Assembly: GCA_001662425.1 (NCBI GenBank)
Contig: BDDC01000047.1
Coordinates: 81,573 to 145,572, forward strand
Direction of reading: 5' to 3'
Length of the DNA stretch: 64,000 bases
Source: Chlamydomonas sphaeroides
Lineage: Eukaryota; Chlorophyta; Chlorophyceae; Chlamydomonadales; Chlamydomonadaceae
The notes under the pieces were generated by a model. The model searched no databases. It worked only from the letters and a program-made list of their open reading frames with translations, and had not been told where the DNA came from. Positions 58,801-64,000 of the stretch are shown one piece after another (the stretch's first letter is position 1; each line of letters begins with the position of its first letter). The translations under genes and the position numbers were made by a program.

Positions 58801-61800
58801 CACGGGCTCGGGCCAGCGCGCCCACAGCCCACCCGGCCCCACTGCACCCTGCCGCTCCTGACCCACACGCGCACCGCACACAGCGCCGCTCACCTAAAGT
58901 TGTACTGCGCCTCGAACGCGTCCGCCTGACGCAGGTACTGCTCGTCCTCGTCGTCGTCGGGGCCGCTGCCGCCCTCGTCGTCGTCCGCGCCCACCACCTC
59001 GCGGTAGCTGGGCACGTAGTCGTCGTCGCGGTCCACCCAGCCCTGCGGGAATGGAATGCATGTTGGAGGGAAGAAGCATCGACGCGTATGGGGCCGACAG
59101 AGATGCGGCCAGGGCCACGGGCTCAGGCGCCTACGACGCGGGCGCATGCGCGGGCGTCGTGCGATGCCGGCCGTGCCCTGTCCGGCGCGCTCGCGCTGCC
59201 GTTGCCGTCGGGCAGCCGGCAGCTGGGCCGGATCCAGGTCCACCGCCCAACTGGTCGCGACGCAGGCCCCGGGCGCGCACCTTATTGACGATGAACTCCT
59301 TGAGGAACTTGTCATCGGGCGCCAGCTCCTCGTCGCCGCCAAAAAAGTCCTCGATCAGCTGCGCCGGGGCCGTGAGGCGGCAGGCGGCACAGCGGCGCGC
59401 ATCAAGCACGCGGCCTCGACCCAGCACCCACGCACGCTACGTGGCCCTGTTGGGCTCAACATGCCCTCATGTGGGCCCCATGTGGGCCCTATGTGGTCAG
59501 GCCAGCACGGCGCCTCGCCGAGCCGCAGCCCCCCTTGCAAGCCGCTGGCCCTCCCCGGCGCAAAAGCGCTACGCGCCGCACCTGCTGCATCTGCTCGCCG
59601 TCCTTGCCCTTCTTGCTCTTCTTGGCCTTCTTCTTGGCGCGCTCGCCGCCTTCGCCCTGCTCCGGCTCCTCCTCCTCCGAGTCGCCGCCGCCCTGCGTCT
59701 TGCCGCGCAGCTTGAGCACGCCGCCCAGCGCCTCGTCGCCCTCGGCGCCATCCGCCACCTGCGGCAGCAGCAAAGCCCGCCAGGCCGTCATATGACGATG
59801 GGTAACCGCGACCTGCCGCCAGTGCACCTTAGCCCGCAGGCACACCAGCGCGGCACGGCAGCGCGGCTCGGGCTCGTGGCTCTGCGCCACACCGGCGGCC
59901 GCAATCCGCAAGGCCGCATGTCTGCCCTCCCAAGCCAGCCGCCGCGCGTTCGCCCAGGATGCCATTCGGTCGGCCTCGCTTTGGGGCGAGCACAGAGCCT
60001 GTACACGGCCTCGCACCGCCTGCCGCCTGGCCAGCGCACCGTACACACTACTGCACTGATGAGGTATGTGAACGTCGTGACGGCGCGCGCAAGGTGCCGT
60101 GTGGGCCCTTCCTCGCACCTCTGCGGCCTGCAGGAAGGCCTTGCGCATGTCCTCCTGGTCCGCGTCGTAGGCCTTGGGGTGGCGCTTGGCGCGCTTGCCG
60201 CCGCGCCCGCCCTCCTCGTCGCTGCTGCTGCCCGCGTCCGCGCCGTACTCAAGCGCCTGCGCAGGGCAGCCAAGAGTCAGGCCCGCCGCCGCCCCTTGCT
60301 AGGCGATAGGAGGCGCCCTGGCTTCGTCACGAGCGCGAGGCGTCTCCAGCACGCGAGCTGACACATCTGCGCCCTGGCGGCCTGGGCCACGGCTGCCCTT
60401 TGGCGTGCACCCGGGACCGTGTGGCGTTGGCTCGTTTTCCGTTAAGTAAAGAAATGAGCCCAGGCCCCGCCCCTGCCCACCTGCTTGGCAATGACGTCCT
60501 TCAGGTACATGGGCTTTTCCTTCTTGGCCTTGCCGCTGCCCTTGCCCTCCTCCTGCTCCTCGTCCTCCTCATCGAAGAAGCTCACGTCCTTCTGGTAGAT
60601 GGCCGGGTCCTGGCGCCGGATGCGCAGCAGCGTGTCGAAGATCTTGGCCTCCGTGGTGTCGGGGATCTCGCCGTCGTCCTGGGGTGGGATGTACCATGGG
60701 TATAACGAACTACTTGTAAAGTGGGTGGGACGGGAGGGAAGGGGGAAGGTAGGACAGACACGGGCGAGGGGAGATGGGGGAGGGTGCGCGTGGGGACGGA
60801 GGGAGGCAGGGGTTTCGCCGGTGTCCTGGAGACGCGAGGGAAGCAAGCGGGGAGGCCCGCGGAGAGGGGGCGCGCGGACAAGGCGCGGACGGCTCAAGAG
60901 CGCCAGGCAGCAGAGGGAAGCACGTATGACGCCGTCCGCGCCTGGTCCGCGACCTCCCTCCACACGTGCCTCTCTCCCCTCCTCCCTCCCGTCTCCCCAT
61001 CCCGAGGACACCAGCGAGACCCAACGGCGTAAGAGGCCCAGGCAGCAGAGGGAGGCACATGCACAGCGCGGGGATGGCGGTGGGGGCGAGGGGGCGATGG
61101 CGGCCTGGCGAGGGGGCGATGGCGGCCTGGCGGGCCGGCGCCCCCCAGCGCAGGTGAGCCACCCCACGCAGGGAGGCGAGGGGGCGATGGGTCCGCATGG
61201 GCTGCAGTGGGGACCGGAGAGTTGCAGTGGAGTTGTCGCGGGCTGCGCCATGTGGGGCCATGGGCCTGGGCCGCTAGGCTGCGCCCCGCACTTGATCCCT
61301 GCACGTCCTCTGCACGGAGGCTCGAGCAGCGGGCGCCAGCGCCCTGCTCCCCAGGCCACCAGGTTGCCTTTAGGCGTATCGGCGCCGTCCTTATAGGCAA
61401 GCCGACCGGGCGTAGGCACTAGCCGCGGGTCGCTGTACCGCGTGAGCGCTCACGCGGGAGCGCACAGCCCGCCGCCCGTGCTGTCGCTGGGGCGCCAGCC
61501 CTCCGGGGCGGTTCGCACCTCGGACTCGTCCGTCGAGCTGCCCTCGCCATCGTCCGGCAGCTCCTGGCCCGCGGCCTTGGCCTCATCGCGGGCGAGCTAG
61601 CGGAAGCAGCAGGGGCAAGGGGAGCAGCGGGGGAGTTATGGGCTGCTGGCCGGCGCCTTTGGACGTCGGCCACGGCCGTGCCCCTTCGCCCCCCAACCCC
61701 CGTCGCGACGGTGTACCTTCCGCGCGAGCTTCTGCGCCTCCTCGGGGTACTTGGCCTGCAGGCGGTGCAGCTCCTCCCGACGCTTGTTGTGCTGCGGGGC

Positions 61801-62027
61801 AGCGGGCCGGGGCGACTCTGTCGCGACTCAAGCCGCCGGCCTGACGGTTGCGCTGAGCTTCGGTGTGCCCAAGCCAGCCGCCGTGCCCGGCGGGGTCCTC
61901 GGCATGCATTACACACCTCAAAGCGCTTGGCGTAGTCCCTGTTCACGCGAATGCCAAAATCAGCCGCGCCGGCATCGCCCTCATCGTCGTCCAGCAAGCT
62001 TTTACTCTTCTGCTTTTGTGGCTTCAT
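55875..62027 (-). CDS. KRI1: KRI1 family ribosome biogenesis protein
   Basis: Fourteen exons (61917-62027, 61717-61791, 61519-61596, 60481-60678, 60119-60256, 59582-59758, 59281-59358, 58894-59042, 58404-58592, 58076-58211, 57517-57726, 57136-57324, 56745-56907, 55875-56530) give 848 residues with all phases matching. KRI1 is a nucleolar factor needed for early 40S pre-ribosome processing. Family blocks are LLDDDEGDAGAADFGIRVNR, DYAKRFEHNKRREELHRLQA, KIFDTLLRIRRQDPAIYQKD with VSFFDEEDE, YLKDVIAKQ, LIEDFFGGDEELAPDDKFLK, YVPSYREVVGADDDE, RQADAFEAQYNFR, RDLKRLKNLKK-like DLKRLKNLKKSEIESK, DFDPEEWDKKM, YYKLDYEDNVGGVKTRFRY and FGLSVDDILRLDDKSLNQVV with KRLAPYRE. The tail is Lys/Gly-rich with nuclear-localisation-like clusters. 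Intron 3 (60679-61518, 840 bases) is by far the longest and is G/A-rich. Confidence 0.95.
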
Positions 62028-62363
62028 TGTGTTTGTAATGAAGGGGCTGCGTAATAAGGTGAACACACGCTGCTGTGCTCGTTGGTGCGTTCCGCAGTTG
62101 GGCCCCTGTAGGGGCTCTGCAGCTGTTTAATAGGTAGCAGAGCTTGTCGCAAACGTTAACAACATACGACGAACAGTAAGGGGTGCCAGAACCGGCGACT
62201 CCTCATTCCGGTGCAAGCCTATGCAAAACCTAGACCTGGCTCCGTTCACACATACACAAGAGGCTAGGCATTTTCTACTTCTGCACCGCACTGCCTCGTA
62301 TCGGAGCCGTTGACTGCTGACATCTTAACCCCCACTTACTGACGACCGGTGGAGGCTTGCCCC
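62028..62363. other. Divergent promoter between KRI1 and otubain
   Basis: Only 336 bases separate the two start codons, so a shared bidirectional promoter is likely. Composition is clearly more AT-rich than in the flanking genes. No TATA box at a convincing distance was seen. Confidence 0.5.
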
Positions 62364-64000
62364 ATGGCAACAACAGAAGGCGATGGCGCTGAGGCTGCCG
62401 ACACCACCCGGCCATCGTGGGACACGGGCGCGGGAGGTCCTCCCGCGGAGATCCCGCCGGCCTCGGCAGCGGCACCCGGTCCGGAGCGGCCGACCGATGA
62501 GGACATTCTAGCTCAGCAGAACCTCATCCGGTGAGGGCAAGAGGACCGGCGTCACGGCCCAAGCTCGTGGCCGGGCACCTTGTCGGGGGCAAGACCCTGG
62601 GCGACGCCTGGCAAGGCTGGCCCGGGCCCTGCTGGGGACCCCAACCGCAACGGGCGCTGGACCATGCAGGGCGGAGCAAGCGAAGAAGTCCGAGTACGTG
62701 GGCAACGAGGAGCAGATGACGGCGCTCAAAGAAGGTGCCGGGGGGCACAGCGCGCGGGAACCTGGCGCAGGGTGGCGTGCTGCGCCGGCGCATGATCGCA
62801 CGCCGGTCCTCGCCCGCGGCCTTCCGTCGCCGCCATCCCATTCCCGCTTACCGCGACCCACAGAGTACATCAACGGCAACCAGAACTTCGTACAGAAGAT
62901 CACCAAGCTGGAATCGAGGTGCCACGGAGCGTCAGCGCAGGGGCAGGGCGCTGCGTGTGCATGGGCCAGCGCGTAGCGCAAAACACGGGACGAGCCCAGT
63001 ACCGCCCGGCCAAGCTGACACCCCATCGGCGCCTCCCTGCGCCCTGCCCCTGTCAGCTCCCTTGCCCACCCCTCCTCGCCCCCGGGCCGCAGCTACCGCA
63101 CCTTCCGCCGCACCCGCGGCGACGGCAACTGCTTTTTCCGCGGCTTTGTGTTCGCCTACCTGGAGGGCCTGCTGCTCACTCGGGACCTGGCGGAGCTGAG
63201 CAGGCGAGCGGCTCGGGCGAAGAGGCGCACGACAGCGGGCTGGGAGAGGGGTCGTGCAGGAGGACAGGTCGCGGGCGGGGGGGCTTCCTGGGCCAGCGGG
63301 GAGGAAGACAGGGGCGAGGGGCGGGGTTGTGGGCGCGCGGCCAGCGTGGGAGCCGTGGCCAGGGGCTGGGGCAGCGCCAAGGCCAAGGGGCTCGGGCAAC
63401 AGCGCCCCCCGGCCCCGTGTCCCGGTCGGTGTCCGTGCCTTGCGATCCTGCCTCACTCTCCTGCCACACTATGAAGGCTAGGCAGGAGTGGGGGCGGGGC
63501 AGCGGGAAGCCATGTTTTCTCCGGTTGCCGCTCACGCCCCGCTTCCGGCCCCTCCTCTGCCCCCCGCCCCAGGTTCCAGTCGGTGGTGCAGGGCTGGAAG
63601 GCCAAGCTGGTGGAGGGCGGCTTCCAGGAGCTGGTGTTCGAGGACGGTGGGGCCGGGGGCCAGGAGCAGCGGCGGTTGGGGCAGTGGAGCACAGCGGCAG
63701 GAGGGGGGCGCGCGGACGGGGTGTGGGCTGGAGGACGGGGGGCCCCCTCAGGGGTGCTGGGGCCACGGCGGTCCTCGTGCCGAGCACGGCCTTGCGCCCT
63801 CACGGCCCGCGCTCCACCCCCTTCCCCACCCAGCCATGGAGCTGCTCCTGGACCAGCTCAAGGAGCTGGCCAAGCCCGCATCGGGGGATCAGCACGACCG
63901 GCTGCTCATTAACATGCGGGACGACATGGTGGGGCTGGGGAAAGGAAAGGGCTAGGGAGGGGAAGGGAAGGGAAGGGAAGGGAAGGGAAGGGAAGGGAAG
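62364..64000 (+). CDS. Otubain-type (OTU) deubiquitinase, 3' part beyond window
   Basis: Visible exons 62364-62530, 62670-62734, 62864-62918, 63093-63203, 63573-63646 and 63834-63928 join in frame to 189 residues. Otubains are cysteine proteases that cleave ubiquitin chains and regulate E2 enzymes. After an acidic, Ala/Pro-rich start (MATTEGDGAEAADTTRPSW) come SEYVGNEEQMTALKEEYING-like helices and the catalytic loop RRTRGDGNCFFRGFVFAYLE, whose DGNCFFR holds the catalytic Asp and Cys. Next are RFQSVVQGWKAKLVEGGFQE with LVFED, then MELLLDQLKELAKPASGD and LLINMRDDMV, matching the order in OTUB1. The catalytic His and ubiquitin-binding C-terminus lie beyond the edge. Intron 4 has a GC donor (CAG|GCGAGC), needed to keep frame. 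The last visible intron runs into a pentanucleotide repeat. Confidence 0.92.
63956..64000 (+). repeat. Pentanucleotide repeat (GGGAA)n
   Basis: At least eight copies of GGGAA at the end of the window, inside an otubain intron. It probably continues beyond the edge, which may be why a contig or window boundary falls nearby. Confidence 0.9.

Noticed and set aside
60599..61396. 265-codon plus-strand open frame across KRI1 exon 4 and intron 3
   Set aside because: It overlaps a well-supported KRI1 exon on the other strand and encodes low-complexity Arg/Gly sequence.

Overview
This is a GC-rich eukaryotic nuclear window with many short introns (GT-AG, and a few GC-AG), short exons, Ala/Pro/Gly-rich proteins and TGCATGCA-rich intergenic DNA. 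An Alfin1-type PHD protein, a multi-AP2-domain transcription factor, a plant-style PIG-T start and TGTAA motifs downstream of stop codons point to a chlorophyte green alga, most likely in or near the Chlorophyceae. The species cannot be named from the sequence. Gene models were built by hand: exon joins were accepted when the splice sites, the reading frame and the recalled family sequence agreed. No search was run.

Layout. 1-8470 (-): a huge multidomain glycosyltransferase/methyltransferase protein of bacterial appearance, cut by the left edge and carrying one in-frame TGA. 10037-13935 (+): a secreted protein of unknown function behind a TATA box, followed by a broken copy of its last two exons (15385-15898) and a long hexanucleotide microsatellite. 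16337-17071 (-): the C-terminus of an unknown gene running into a 396-base N gap, then repeat-rich intergenic DNA. 18822-20875 (-): Alfin1-like histone reader. 22567-26180 (-): PIG-T, a GPI transamidase subunit. 26982-30193 (+): unrecognised Pro/Ala-rich protein. 31266-36667 (-): LARP1, divergent from 37350-39303 (+): TMEM231, a ciliary transition-zone protein. 40101-~46084 (-): AP2-domain transcription factor. 46784-51521 (-): coiled-coil protein with six dispersed C-T-F-x-P motifs. 52347-55144 (-): NOP58. 55875-62027 (-): KRI1. 62364 to the right edge (+): otubain deubiquitinase, cut by the window end.

Functional links. NOP58 (box C/D snoRNP core) and KRI1 (40S ribosome biogenesis) are neighbours on one strand, and LARP1 (translation of ribosomal-protein mRNAs) lies nearby, so the right half is enriched in ribosome production and translation genes. 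TMEM231 implies that the organism has, or recently had, a ciliary transition zone. The C-T-F-x-P protein could be another flagellar component, but that is inference. The most unusual object is the left-edge fusion, which carries three glycosyltransferase-like segments and a SAM methyltransferase segment in one chain. No rRNA, tRNA, CRISPR array or complete transposon was recognised.
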